Shown here piece by piece: positions 7,825-16,764 of a stretch of DNA of 29,383 nt; positions within the stretch are counted from its first letter, which is position 1, and each line of letters opens with the position of its first letter. The notes beneath the pieces are model-generated. The model did no database searches. It was not told where the DNA came from and saw only the letters and a list, made by a program, of their open reading frames with translations. The translations under genes and the position numbers were made by a program. The stretch is from DASSKK01 sp035690495 (GTDB lineage: Bacteria > Actinomycetota > Actinomycetes > Propionibacteriales > Nocardioidaceae), in assembly GCA_035690495.1 (NCBI GenBank), contig DASSKK010000013.1, forward strand, positions 1-29,383, read 5' to 3'.

Positions 7825-9462
7825 GTGTCGCTGCCCGTGACGACACCAGTCCCCGACGTCACGGTGATCGTGCCGGTCTACAACACGATGCCCTACCTGA
7901 CCGCCTGCCTGGACTCCCTCGTCGCACAGAGCATCGGCCGCGAGCGGCTGCAGGTGATCACCGTCGACGACGGGTCCACCGACGGCGGGGGTGAGCAGCT
8001 CGACCGGTACGCCGAACGGCATCCCGGCCTGTTCACCGTGCTGCACCAGGCGAACTCGGGAGGCCCCGCGGGGCCGTGCAACCGAGGACTGGAGCTCGCG
8101 CAAGGTCGCTACGTGTTCTTCCTCGGCGCCGACGACTACCTGGCCGACCGGGCGCTGGAGAAGCTGGTCGGGGCGGCCGACGACTGGGGCTCGGACGTCA
8201 TCTGGGGACTCGTCGAGGGCGTCGGCGGCCGCGGGATCAGCCAGCGGCTGTTCGGCAGCACGGAGAAGGACATCCCCTTCCCGCACTCGGACCTGCCCTA
8301 CGCGCTGGCCAACTCGAAGATGTTCCGCCGCTCGATGATCGAGGAGCACCGCATCCGGTACGCGCTGGACCTGCGCATCGGCAGCGACCAGCCGTTCACC
8401 GTCGAGGCGATGCTGCACGCCCGGCGGATCTCGGTGCTGGCCGACGAGCCGTACTACTACGGCGTGCGTCGCGAGGATGCCACCAACATCAGCTTCAGCA
8501 CCGCCGGCCACGACCGGCTGAGGGCGATCGACTCGGTGATGGACCACATCGCCGGACTGGTTCCGCCCGGCCCCGACCGGGACGCGATCTTCCAACGGCA
8601 CTTCCGCTGGGAGATCGCCAAGCGCCTCCGCGAGGAGTTCCTGGCCCTGACGGACACCGAGCAGCAGGCGCTGTGCGCGACGGTCGCGGCGATGGCCGAC
8701 AAGTACCTCACCGACCGGGTCGCCGAGCAGATGCCGGTCAGGTCACGGCTGCGGGTCCGGCTCGCGCAGGCCGGCGAGCTGGACGACCTGGTGCGCGTCA
8801 TCGAGTTCGACCAGGCCGAGCACGAGCCGGCGCTGGCGCTGCGCGCCGAGCAGGTCTGCGTGGCACTCCCCGGCTTCGGCGCGCACCCGGATGAGTGGTA
8901 TGCCGCGCGCGACCGCACCAAGAAGCCACGCCAGCTCGCGGGCGGGGACACCGTGCGCCTGACGCAGGTGGAGTGGCAGGGCCGCACCCTCATGGTCTCG
9001 GCCCAGGCGCGACTGCACCCGGTCGGCGCACGACGGGTGCGCCTGGCCCTGGCGCCGGTGAACCGCAAGCGTGGCATCCGCCCGGCGCGCTGGCTGCGGA
9101 AGGGCACGGAGCAGGGCTACGAGTGGCCGGTGGAGTTCGGCTCCGACGACACGGGTCCCGAGCGGCGGGAGACCGCCACGACGTACCCGATCACCGCGCG
9201 CGCAGACCTGACTCCGCTGATCGAGCACGCAGCCGGCTCAGGACGGCGCTGGGAGCTCCGCTTCCGCGTCGACGTCCGGGACAGGACCTACGACCTGCCT
9301 GCCGAGGGCGCGCCTGGCACGCACGTCCAGGTCCGGGTCGGCACACGGTTCTTCCGGCTGGCCGCCCGCCGCGACGAGCAGGGCCGGATGTTCGTCGTCC
9401 GGCGGCGCATGCCGCGACACGTCGGGCTGCGCAACTGGGTGGCTGCCCGACTGGCTCGGTGA
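7825..9462 (+). CDS. GT2 glycosyltransferase with C-terminal beta-rich domain, TarS-like layout
   Basis: A predicted family 2 glycosyltransferase of about 545 residues. The GT-A domain shows VTVIVPVYNTMPYL near the start, then VDDGSTDGGGEQL, NSGGPAGPCNRGLE, the metal-binding FLGADDYL, and GSDQPFTVEAM as the likely catalytic-base region. A helical linker follows (about residues 255-350), then a beta-rich C-terminal half. GT2 plus linker plus beta domains resembles TarS/TarP, which add GlcNAc to ribitol-phosphate teichoic acid; this is a layout match, not proof. GTG at 7825 has GAGGG 8 bases upstream; GTG at 7837 is an alternative. No signal peptide or membrane segment is seen. The stop is 7 bases from the convergent oxidoreductase gene. 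Confidence 0.85.
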   Translation: MSLPVTTPVPDVTVIVPVYNTMPYLTACLDSLVAQSIGRERLQVITVDDGSTDGGGEQLDRYAERHPGLFTVLHQANSGGPAGPCNRGLELAQGRYVFFLGADDYLADRALEKLVGAADDWGSDVIWGLVEGVGGRGISQRLFGSTEKDIPFPHSDLPYALANSKMFRRSMIEEHRIRYALDLRIGSDQPFTVEAMLHARRISVLADEPYYYGVRREDATNISFSTAGHDRLRAIDSVMDHIAGLVPPGPDRDAIFQRHFRWEIAKRLREEFLALTDTEQQALCATVAAMADKYLTDRVAEQMPVRSRLRVRLAQAGELDDLVRVIEFDQAEHEPALALRAEQVCVALPGFGAHPDEWYAARDRTKKPRQLAGGDTVRLTQVEWQGRTLMVSAQARLHPVGARRVRLALAPVNRKRGIRPARWLRKGTEQGYEWPVEFGSDDTGPERRETATTYPITARADLTPLIEHAAGSGRRWELRFRVDVRDRTYDLPAEGAPGTHVQVRVGTRFFRLAARRDEQGRMFVVRRRMPRHVGLRNWVAARLAR

Positions 9463-9469
9463 GGACCTC

Positions 9470-10498
9470 CTACAGCGCGAGGGTCTGGCCGGACTGCGCC
9501 GACTCCAGCATCGCGGCGGCGACCTCGACGGTGCGCAGCCCCTCGGCGAGCGTGACGATCCCCGCATCGAGCGCATCGACCAGGCTGCTGTCGAGCATGG
9601 CGTCGCGGAAGTTCTCGTGCTCGACCAGCAGCGGCTCCCGCTTGGCGATCGCGTAGCGCGTCATGTCGCCCTCCGAGACGCCGCGGAAGGCGCGGATCGC
9701 CTCCCACTCGGTGGCGGCCACGCCGTTGGCGTAGAAGGTCAGGTCCGCGGTCAGCGTGTCCGCCTCGAACGCGCCCCGCTCGCCGGTGACCACCGTCGAC
9801 CGCTGCTTGTACGGGCTCAGCCAGTTGACCAGGTGGCTGACCATGATGCCGCCGTCGAGCACGCCGAGCGCCGCCACCATGTCCTCGTGCGGCCGCCCGC
9901 TCTTGGTGACCGTGCGCGCCGACACCGACACATAGCGCCGCCCGGTCACCCAGGCGGTCAGGTCGATGTCGTGGGTGGCCAGGTCCTTGACCACGCCCAC
10001 GTCGGCGATCCGCGACGGGAACGGTCCCTGCCGACGGGTGACCACCTGGTAGACCTCGCCGAGCTCTCCTTGGGCCAGCCGGGTCCGCAGCTGCTGCAGA
10101 GACGGGTTGAAGCGCTCGATGTGTCCGACTCCCGCGACCAGCGACCGCGACCCGAACGCGTCGACCAGTCGCGCCGCCGCTTCGGGGGTGTGCGCCAGCG
10201 GCTTCTCGATGAGTACGGCGACCCCGGCGTCGGCCAGCTCGAGGCCGACCGGTTCGTGCAGCGCGGTCGGGCAGGCGATCACCGCGTAGTCGATGCCCGT
10301 GGACACCAGCTCCGCGACACTGTCGAGCACCGGCACGCCGAACCCGGCGCCGTGCACGTCCCCGGCGGGGTCCACCACGCCGACCAGGTCCACCCCGTCG
10401 AGCCCGGAGAGGATCCGGGCGTGATTGCGGCCCATCGCTCCCAGCCCGACCAGGCCGGCTCGCAAGGGGGCGGGGCGGTGGGGGGCGTCTTGCTTCAC
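9470..10498 (-). CDS. Gfo/Idh/MocA-family oxidoreductase (WbpB/GnnA-like)
   Basis: A 342-residue NAD(P)-dependent oxidoreductase. The Rossmann motif GLVGLGAMGRNHARIL is at about residues 15-30, the family motif EKPLAHT at about 98-104, and GHIERFNPSLQQLRTRL is typical of UDP-GlcNAc 3-dehydrogenase-like members. DLATHDIDLTAWV supplies the catalytic-region His/Asp. In known pathways (WbpB with WbpE, or GnnA with GnnB) such an enzyme oxidises C3 of a UDP-HexNAc or its uronate, giving the ketone that a DegT aminotransferase aminates; such an aminotransferase is at 3029-4138. The gene stands alone on the minus strand between rightward genes, divergent from the large TagF-like gene. The role is inferred from family plus context. 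Confidence 0.85.
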   Translation of the reverse strand: MKQDAPHRPAPLRAGLVGLGAMGRNHARILSGLDGVDLVGVVDPAGDVHGAGFGVPVLDSVAELVSTGIDYAVIACPTALHEPVGLELADAGVAVLIEKPLAHTPEAAARLVDAFGSRSLVAGVGHIERFNPSLQQLRTRLAQGELGEVYQVVTRRQGPFPSRIADVGVVKDLATHDIDLTAWVTGRRYVSVSARTVTKSGRPHEDMVAALGVLDGGIMVSHLVNWLSPYKQRSTVVTGERGAFEADTLTADLTFYANGVAATEWEAIRAFRGVSEGDMTRYAIAKREPLLVEHENFRDAMLDSSLVDALDAGIVTLAEGLRTVEVAAAMLESAQSGQTLAL

Positions 10499-10573
10499 GG
10501 GACGAGGTTAGCGAGCGGACCGGCAGGAGCGTCGGGCGCTCAGGCGATCCGGCCCTTCCACTGTCCTCTCAGG

Positions 10574-10579
10574 TACCCT
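10574..10579 (+). promoter_or_regulatory. Candidate -10 element for the first TagF-like operon
   Basis: TACCCT fits TANNNT and lies 40 bases before the GTG at 10620. The 121-base divergent gap 10499-10619 contains no other recognisable signal except the AAGGGG ribosome site just before the GTG. Confidence 0.3.
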
Positions 10580-10619
10580 GATCGGGACCGGCGACGTCGA
10601 GAGAGCAGAAGGGGACTCA

Positions 10620-13600
10620 GTGCCTAGCGGACGCCGCCTCATCGGGGGGATGCTCCGCACCGCCGCTCGGCGCATCCCACAGCGTGTGCGGCGCGGCCTG
10701 CATGAGGCCCATGGCATGCTTCGCGCACGTGCGCAGCCGGCCAAGATGACCGTGGTCGTGGCGGCGGGGGCAGCCGACGCGACGGCATTGGACACCTGCC
10801 TGGACGCGATGCGCGCCCAGGCGCACCGCAACCTGCGCGTATGGGTGGTGCCCTACGGCGCCGACGCGGCCGCCTCGACTCGGGTCCGCGAGGTCGCCCG
10901 CCGTCACGCCGCGCAGGACTGGCGCATCCGGCTCGCCGGCGACACTCACCGGGCTCCCGACGTCGCGCAGGCCCGCAACATCGGCGCGCGGCTCGCCGTG
11001 TCGTCTCCCGCTCCCCCGCGCAAGGGCGGCGACTACCTGTGCTTCGTGGACCCCCGCGACCACGTGCCGGCCGGAGGACTCGCGGCCCTGGCCCGCGCCC
11101 TGGACGAGTCCGGATCACGGTTCGCGATCGGCGCCGTCCAGCACAGCAGGGGACCGTTTCGCAACGTGGCTGCCCGGCGCGACGCGGTCCACGCCCAAGC
11201 CCGGCGGGCCACCACGATCGCCGAGTTCCCACTGGCCGTGACCGACGTACACCTGGAGAGCCGGCTGTTCCGGCTCGACTTCTGGAAGGCTGCCGGACTC
11301 ACGTTCGAGGCAGACCAGACGCTCCTGGCGCTGAGGGCCTTCGCGGCTCTCGGCGACGGGGACAGCTTCGACATCCTCGACGAGGTCACCTACCAACAGC
11401 TGCGCCGCGACGAGGGCACGCCGTTCGGCGCACAGCGCAACGAGCTCGACGACCTCGACGGCTGGCTGGCCAGACAGCGGCAGGCGCTGGAGCTGCTGGA
11501 GGCTCTCGGCAACGACGACCTGCTTCAGGCGTGGACGTTCGTGGTCTTCGACGTCACCGTGCAGACGTTCCTCGACGACACCGAGCGCGCCACCCGCGCC
11601 CAGTGGCAGGCCCTGCGCGACCTGCTCGCGCCGATGCGCGCACGGATCCGCGACGACGCCTGGCGGGGCCTGCGCGCCGAGTCACGTGTGAAGGTGTGGT
11701 TGACGGCTGCCGACCACCGCCGGGAGCTGGAGGAGTTCGTCGAGGCGAGGTGGTTCGAGCAGGGCAACCGGGCCACGCAGGTCGTCGACGGAGAGGTCCG
11801 CGCGCTGCTGCCGTTCTACCGAGACCCAGGAGCCGGCGTCCCCGACGAGTGCTACCTGATGTCCGAGGAGGAGACCTCGCTGCGGGTCCATCTGCGCGGC
11901 GTGCGCTGGAGCGGCCACCACGTCGAGCTCGACGTCTACGCGTTCATCGACTTCGTCGGGTACGACGACTCGCCGCACCGCCTCGACGTGGCGCTCGTCG
12001 ATGCCCGCGGGCGACGGCTGGAGTGCGAGGTCCGCCCCGAGGTCGACAACGACGCGAACGTCGTCGCCGGCCACCGCTACCAGGACTACGCGCGTGGTGC
12101 TGCGAAGGTCGTGGTCGATGCACGGAAGCTGATCGCCCTCGCGCGCTCGCACGACGAGCCGGCGACAGAGTGGCGGCTGGAGGCGTGTGTCGAGACCCGG
12201 GGCCTCCGTCGCGTCGGTTCGATCACTGCCCGAGACCGGCGAGGGACCGCGGACATGTTGGGATCCGGGCCGCTGGCTCCCCGGTCCCTGGGCGGGGTGG
12301 CGGGGGACGACATGGTGGCGGGGGACGACTCCGTCCGGGTCAACCTGGTCCCGGACACGGCGTACGGCGTCCTGTTCACCTTGGTGCCCGAGCAGGATGT
12401 GCATCTGGTGGAGTCGTGGTTCAGCGGCCGCACCTGGCACGGACGAATGGACGCGTCGGACCATCTCGCGCTCAAGTCACTGCGGGTCGTCGGGCCTCGC
12501 GGCGTGCAGGTCGAACGACCGCTGCGCACCGACGACGGCGCGCTCGTCTTCGACGTGCCCGTGCCGGTCCACCCGGACAGTCACGGCGAGGACCCGCACG
12601 TGCCGAACTGGACCGTGCGCGTCGTCGACCGGGACGGGACGGAGCATCCCATCGCGTTCCCGGCAGGGGTCGACGAGCACTGGCGCGCGGACGGAGCCCG
12701 CCCGTTGGGGCTGGCGCGCTCCGGGATGGGCAACTGCGAGCTGATCGAGTGCGCGCGCACTGCCGTGATCACCGGCGTGGAGCTGGAGGCGGACCGTGTC
12801 GTGGTGCACGGGCGGTGGCTGGGCCCGGTCCCGGAGGTCTGGGACCTGCTGCTGCACGGTCGCCGGGCCCGTCTCGGGGCCTCGAAGATCGCCGCCGACG
12901 GGACGCGGTTCGAGGCGACTGTGCCGCTCGGCCGCGACGACTGGGGGCTCGGGATCGCTCCGGTGCCGACGGGCCTGTACCCGGTCCGGCTCGTGCAGGA
13001 GGAGCAGGGCGTCGAGCGGGCGTGCCGGGTGCTGACCGGTCAGCGGGTCGCCGACCAGCTGCTGGACTTCACCCTCACCGACCACTTCCGGATGGGCGTG
13101 CTCAGGTCCGGTCGCGGTATCGCGGTGCGACTGGGCCGTCCGCTCGGTGAGGACGAGCGTGGCGCCTTCCACCAGAGGCGTCTGCAGCAGTGGTGCCTGA
13201 GCGAGCAGCATGTCGACGAGTCGGCCGTCTACCTGCAGTCCTACAACGGGCACTCGGCGACCGACAGCCCGCGCGCGATCCACGACGAGCTGGTCCGCAC
13301 CAGGCCGGACCTCACTGTCTACTGGGGCGTGCGCGACCACTCCACGTCGGTGCCTCCCGGAGGGGTGCCGGTGCTCATCGAGAGCACGCAGTGGTTCGAG
13401 GTTCTCGGGACTGCCCGATACCTGTGCAACAACATCGACTTCGACCGCTGGTTCGCCAAGAAGCCCGGACAACGTGTGCTGCAGACCTTCCACGGTTACC
13501 CCGCCAAGTCGATGGGACTGCCGCTCTGGCGGGCCAAGCAGTTCACACCTCGCCGGGTCGACGCGGAGATCCGCCGTACGTCGCGAGACTGGGACCTGAT

Positions 13601-14300
13601 ACTCACTCCGTGCCCGGAGATGGATGCCTACTACCGGCAGGCGTACCGCTACCAGGGCGAGATCGAGAGCTCGGGCTACCCACGTGACGACACTCTGCTC
13701 GCCGGGGACGCCGACGAGGTGCGCCGGTGCACCAGAAAGCGGCTAGGTGTACGAGAGGACCAGACGGCGGTGCTCTACGCGCCGACCTGGCGGGACGACC
13801 TGGCGACCAGCTGGCGCTCGGCCCCGATGGTGCGTCACCTCGACCTGGAGTCGGCCAGCCAGGGCCTCGGAGAGGACTTCGTGTTCTTGATGCGCGGCCA
13901 CCGCTTCCATGCGCAGGGCGACGAACGCCTGCCGCGGAGCGCCCGCCTCGTCGACGTGACCGACTACCCCGAGGTGAACGAGCTGATCCTGGCGGCGGAC
14001 GTGGCGGTGCTCGACTACTCGTCGATGCGTTTCGACATCGCGCTCACCGGGCGACCGATGCTCTTCCTGGTGCCCGACCTGCACGCGTACACCGGCGGGA
14101 CGCGCGGTTTCCTCTACCCGTTCGAGGACTCCGCGCCGGGGCCGCTGCTCGACGACGCGCAGGAGGTCGTCGAGGCGCTGCGGGATCTGCGGACGGTGCG
14201 TGAGAGATACGCCGACGCCTACGCCGCCTTCAACGCGCGCTTCAACTACCTGCAGGACGGGCACGCCGCGCGCCGGGTGACCGAGAGGTTCTTCCGTTGA
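10620..14300 (+). CDS. Large TagF/TarL-type polyol-phosphate polymerase with degenerate GT2 N-domain
   Basis: A 1226-residue protein. Residues about 40-270 resemble a GT2 fold, but the usual DDGS and DxD motifs are replaced (VVPYGADAAAST, FVDPRDH), so this part is probably not catalytic. A helical linker and a long beta-rich region (about 390-840) follow. The C-terminal 370 residues are a CDP-glycerol/ribitol phosphotransferase domain: YNGHSATDSPRAI, TFHGYPAKSMG with the likely catalytic His (about residue 959), GYPRDD, LYAPTWRDDL, FLMRGHRFH (about 1090), and DYSSMRFDIALTGRP (about 1131-1145). It is predicted to polymerise or prime polyol-phosphate teichoic acid on a lipid carrier at the inner face of the membrane. 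GTG at 10620 has AAGGGG about 6 bases upstream. It is the first gene of a three-gene operon. Confidence 0.88.
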   Translation: MPSGRRLIGGMLRTAARRIPQRVRRGLHEAHGMLRARAQPAKMTVVVAAGAADATALDTCLDAMRAQAHRNLRVWVVPYGADAAASTRVREVARRHAAQDWRIRLAGDTHRAPDVAQARNIGARLAVSSPAPPRKGGDYLCFVDPRDHVPAGGLAALARALDESGSRFAIGAVQHSRGPFRNVAARRDAVHAQARRATTIAEFPLAVTDVHLESRLFRLDFWKAAGLTFEADQTLLALRAFAALGDGDSFDILDEVTYQQLRRDEGTPFGAQRNELDDLDGWLARQRQALELLEALGNDDLLQAWTFVVFDVTVQTFLDDTERATRAQWQALRDLLAPMRARIRDDAWRGLRAESRVKVWLTAADHRRELEEFVEARWFEQGNRATQVVDGEVRALLPFYRDPGAGVPDECYLMSEEETSLRVHLRGVRWSGHHVELDVYAFIDFVGYDDSPHRLDVALVDARGRRLECEVRPEVDNDANVVAGHRYQDYARGAAKVVVDARKLIALARSHDEPATEWRLEACVETRGLRRVGSITARDRRGTADMLGSGPLAPRSLGGVAGDDMVAGDDSVRVNLVPDTAYGVLFTLVPEQDVHLVESWFSGRTWHGRMDASDHLALKSLRVVGPRGVQVERPLRTDDGALVFDVPVPVHPDSHGEDPHVPNWTVRVVDRDGTEHPIAFPAGVDEHWRADGARPLGLARSGMGNCELIECARTAVITGVELEADRVVVHGRWLGPVPEVWDLLLHGRRARLGASKIAADGTRFEATVPLGRDDWGLGIAPVPTGLYPVRLVQEEQGVERACRVLTGQRVADQLLDFTLTDHFRMGVLRSGRGIAVRLGRPLGEDERGAFHQRRLQQWCLSEQHVDESAVYLQSYNGHSATDSPRAIHDELVRTRPDLTVYWGVRDHSTSVPPGGVPVLIESTQWFEVLGTARYLCNNIDFDRWFAKKPGQRVLQTFHGYPAKSMGLPLWRAKQFTPRRVDAEIRRTSRDWDLILTPCPEMDAYYRQAYRYQGEIESSGYPRDDTLLAGDADEVRRCTRKRLGVREDQTAVLYAPTWRDDLATSWRSAPMVRHLDLESASQGLGEDFVFLMRGHRFHAQGDERLPRSARLVDVTDYPEVNELILAADVAVLDYSSMRFDIALTGRPMLFLVPDLHAYTGGTRGFLYPFEDSAPGPLLDDAQEVVEALRDLRTVRERYADAYAAFNARFNYLQDGHAARRVTERFFR

Positions 14301-14611
14301 ACGAGGACCCGCTTGCGGCCGAGCTGCGTCGACAAGTCGGTGCAGGCTCGGCCGACCGGCTTCGCGCCTCTCTCGTGAATGCTGCGCTTTCACGCGCCAC
14401 GCAGTCGCGGCCGGGCCCCGCCGCCGCGGACAGCGTCGACGTCGACACGGCCGCCGGACTCGCCATCGCCGTGCTCGACGCGGCGCTCGCTCTGCCGCAG
14501 GCACCGCCTCCCAAGGCAGAACCGCCGGTGCAGAGGCGCGCAGTTCGGCCGCGCCGCCTCGTTTCAGGACTGCGCCGGCGTGCGTCCCGGTGGCGGCGAG
14601 GGCTCCGATGA
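14297..14611 (+). CDS. Small basic protein of unknown function, coupled to both neighbours
   Basis: A 104-residue protein that I do not recognise. The N-terminal half is helical (DPLAAELRRQVGAGSADRLR and a DTAAGLAIAVLDAALALPQ stretch). The C-terminus is strongly basic (RPRRLVSGLRRRASRWRRGLR region). The start is TTG at 14297, overlapping the polymerase stop as TTGA, with GAGAGG 8 bases upstream. Its own stop overlaps the next gene as ATGA. Both overlaps favour a real, coupled gene. The basic tail could contact the polymer, nucleic acid or membrane phosphates; this is a guess. Confidence 0.65.
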   Translation: MNEDPLAAELRRQVGAGSADRLRASLVNAALSRATQSRPGPAAADSVDVDTAAGLAIAVLDAALALPQAPPPKAEPPVQRRAVRPRRLVSGLRRRASRWRRGLR

Positions 14612-15750
14612 GTGACCTCGAACCGCTGCCGGCCGGAGCTCGCCTGCTGCACATCGGCCCCCACAAGACCGGCACCACCACCGTCCAGCACGCGTTCTAC
14701 GCGAGCCGGGATGCTCTGGGCCGGCAGGGCGTGCACTATCCGGGGCCGACCAAGCACCCGATGATCGCGGCGATGGCGGCGTCCACCGGCGCGCGGTTGG
14801 CGTCGAGGGCGGACACCGCGTCCGGTCGATGGAGCTCTCTGCTCGAGGAGGTCCGCGCGGCTGGGCCCGAGACCGCCGTGGTGAGCAGTGAGTTCTTCTG
14901 CGAGGCCGACGAGGAGCACCTCAGGGACATCGTGCACGTGTTGGGCGGCGAGCGCGTCCACGTCGTGGTCACCCTGCGGCCGTTGGTGCGCATCCTCGCC
15001 TCGCAGTGGCAGCAGTTCATGCAGAACCGGCTGGTGATCTCCTACCCGGACTGGCTGGACGCGATGCTCCGGCACCGCGACGACACCGACGTGACGCCGG
15101 CGTTCTGGCGCCGGCACCGCCACGACGACCTGGTACGACGCTGGGCGGGCGTGGTCGGGAGGGAGAACCTCACCGTGGTGGCGGTCGACCAGGACGACCC
15201 AGGCATGCTGCTCCGGACGTTCGAGTGCCTGGTCGGCGTCGAGCCGGGCACCCTCGCCGCTCCGAACCTCGCCGCGAACCGCTCGTTGACCTATCCCGAG
15301 GTCGAGATGGTCCGGGCGTTCAACGTCGCCTACCGGGCACGCGGGTTCTCCGAAGCCGACTACACCAGACTGGTGCGCTTCGGCGCAGTTCGCCATATGC
15401 TCGCCCGCACCCCGCCGTCGTCCGAGGAGCGGCTGCTGACCCCACGTTGGGCGGTGGACGAAGCGTGCTCGATCGCTGCCGAGATGGCGCGTGGCATCGC
15501 CGACACCGGGGTGCGGGTGGTCGGCGACCTGGGCACGCTCTCCGACCCGGGCCGGGAGACGGCGATCGGGGAGAACCTGGTCGCACCGGAGATCCCGGTC
15601 GATCTTGCCGCGTGCTTCGCGGCCGGTGTCGTGGAGGCTTTGGCGTCGCTGCCCGCCAAGCCCGCCCGCAAGTCGCGGGCCGTGGGCCCGATCGAGGCAG
15701 CCGTACGCCGCCGAGCCGCGCCTCATGACCCGCCGAGCCGCGCCTCATGA
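14608..15750 (+). CDS. Sulfotransferase-family protein
   Basis: A 380-residue protein predicted to transfer sulfate from PAPS. The 5'-phosphosulfate loop is PHKTGTTTVQHAF at residues 18-30. The 3'-phosphate motif Arg-x7-Ser is intact: R124 to S132 in TLRPLVRILASQWQQF. Its general build is like that of the 6156-7214 protein, so the two may be distant paralogues. The ATG at 14608 overlaps the upstream stop (ATGA), with GAGGG shortly upstream. The last residues (RRAAPHDPPSRAS) are encoded by a 22-bp tandem duplication, so the C-terminal end is probably recent. The acceptor is unknown; location in the teichoic acid operon suggests the polymer or one of its sugars. Confidence 0.82.
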   Translation: MSDLEPLPAGARLLHIGPHKTGTTTVQHAFYASRDALGRQGVHYPGPTKHPMIAAMAASTGARLASRADTASGRWSSLLEEVRAAGPETAVVSSEFFCEADEEHLRDIVHVLGGERVHVVVTLRPLVRILASQWQQFMQNRLVISYPDWLDAMLRHRDDTDVTPAFWRRHRHDDLVRRWAGVVGRENLTVVAVDQDDPGMLLRTFECLVGVEPGTLAAPNLAANRSLTYPEVEMVRAFNVAYRARGFSEADYTRLVRFGAVRHMLARTPPSSEERLLTPRWAVDEACSIAAEMARGIADTGVRVVGDLGTLSDPGRETAIGENLVAPEIPVDLAACFAAGVVEALASLPAKPARKSRAVGPIEAAVRRRAAPHDPPSRAS

Positions 15751-15764
15751 CCCGGCGAGCCGCG
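15709..15764. repeat. 22-bp tandem repeat, about 2.5 copies, at the end of a gene
   Basis: Copies at 15709-15730 and 15731-15752 are identical (each begins CGCCGAGCCGCGCCTCATGA); a partial, imperfect third copy is at 15753-15764. The unit is not a multiple of three, so the duplication moves the reading frame past the TGA of the first copy and ends the sulfotransferase at the TGA of the second copy. Confidence 0.85.
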
Positions 15765-15766
15765 GG

Positions 15767-16387
15767 TCAGTAGCCGAACTGGGCGAAGTCCTCGCAGTAG
15801 AAGGCGCGGAGGCGCGCCTCCAGGTCGGTCGTGATGGGGACGCTCCGGCTGGGCACGCCGGAGCCCTTCTCCCGGTCCATGACCCGGGGAAGCTCCGCAG
15901 GCAGCCCCAGTCCGAAGTGCTGGTTCAGGTGGGCGGTCGCCTTCTCCAGGCCGTCCTCGAGGCGGAACACCGTCGCGCCGGGAAGGTAGAACTCGCTTTG
16001 CGGACGGAGGTGGTTGTCGAGCGTGTAGGGGTTGCGGGCGTAGGTGCTGAAGACCTTGTCCGCCCACCGCTCGACTCGATGCTCCTCCAGCGGGACGTCG
16101 GCCTTGTGACGCATCGCGAACTCCGACCGGAAGCGCGCGATCGGGTCCCGCACGACCATGAACACCACGTCGAAGCGGTCGAGGTGGAACAGGCCCTGTA
16201 GCAGGGCGGTGTGCATGTGCTGTGGCGAGCACAACCGCAACCGGTTCAGGGTGCCTTGCCCGACCTTGGAGTCCCGGTAGTGCTCCTTGAAGCCGGCAGT
16301 CCGGAACACCCGCTCGATCGTGGTGCCGCCGGTCTTCGGGACGTGTACGAACAGGACGTTCGTGTCCTCTCTGCGGTAAACCGGCAT
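15767..16387 (-). CDS. Sulfotransferase family 2-like protein
   Basis: A 206-residue protein of the Sulfotransfer_2 type (the family of carbohydrate 2-O- and 4-O-sulfotransferases). The P-loop is HVPKTGGTTIERVF at residues 15-28, and the 3'-phosphate motif is R80 to S88 in VVRDPIARFRSEF. The segment ENTFRH-like part is absent; instead ARNPYTLDNHLRPQSEFYL matches the region that in this family contacts the polysaccharide acceptor. It differs from the other four sulfotransferase-like genes here. ATG at 16387 has no strong ribosome site; an in-frame GTG near 16435 is possible. It is the last gene of a leftward group (17759 to 15767). The 92-base gap 16388-16479 holds nothing that I recognise. 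Confidence 0.85.
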   Translation of the reverse strand: MPVYRREDTNVLFVHVPKTGGTTIERVFRTAGFKEHYRDSKVGQGTLNRLRLCSPQHMHTALLQGLFHLDRFDVVFMVVRDPIARFRSEFAMRHKADVPLEEHRVERWADKVFSTYARNPYTLDNHLRPQSEFYLPGATVFRLEDGLEKATAHLNQHFGLGLPAELPRVMDREKGSGVPSRSVPITTDLEARLRAFYCEDFAQFGY

Positions 16388-16479
16388 CCGGGCGGCCCCG
16401 TCATCTCGTCGTCTGATCGGTCGGGTCGGCGTCACAGTAGCGTGCGGGCGCCCGGTCAGCGCGATGGCGGGGTGCGGTG

Positions 16480-16764
16480 TCACTGGAAGGTGAGCGTGCC
16501 GAGGACGGCTGCCATCAGCACGACCAGCAGGCCGACCATCCAGCGCAGCAGGCGGAGCTCGGCCTTGATTCCCGTGATCTCGCCACGAAGTTCGGCGATC
16601 TCGCCGTGTAGTTGAAGCCGGAGGTTCTCCAGGTCGCGTTTGGTGGCGACGTCGCCCCACCCGCTCGGAGGCAGGTGCGCGAACAGCGTATCGGTCTGCG
16701 TCGGTCCGATGGCGCCCACCAATGCCTCCTGGAGTTCGCGCCGCTGGCGCTCGTCTATACCCAT
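16480..16764 (-). CDS. Small coiled-coil protein with C-terminal membrane helix, paralogue of 4168-4431
   Basis: A 94-residue protein of unknown function. The first 46 residues closely match the 4168-4431 product (shared RRELQEALV..IGP.QTDTL, LPP.GW.DVATKRDLE). Residues 47-72 form a coiled-coil-like stretch (LQLHGEIAELRGEITGIKAE) differing from the paralogue, and residues 74-93 a membrane helix (RWMVGLLVVLMAAVLGTLTF). Its ATG lies inside the end of the upstream sulfotransferase gene: ATGGGTATAG overlaps by 10 bases and contains that gene's stop. Two copies, both among polymer-modifying genes, suggest a linked role at the membrane, but none is established. Confidence 0.8.
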   Translation of the reverse strand: MGIDERQRRELQEALVGAIGPTQTDTLFAHLPPSGWGDVATKRDLENLRLQLHGEIAELRGEITGIKAELRLLRWMVGLLVVLMAAVLGTLTFQ

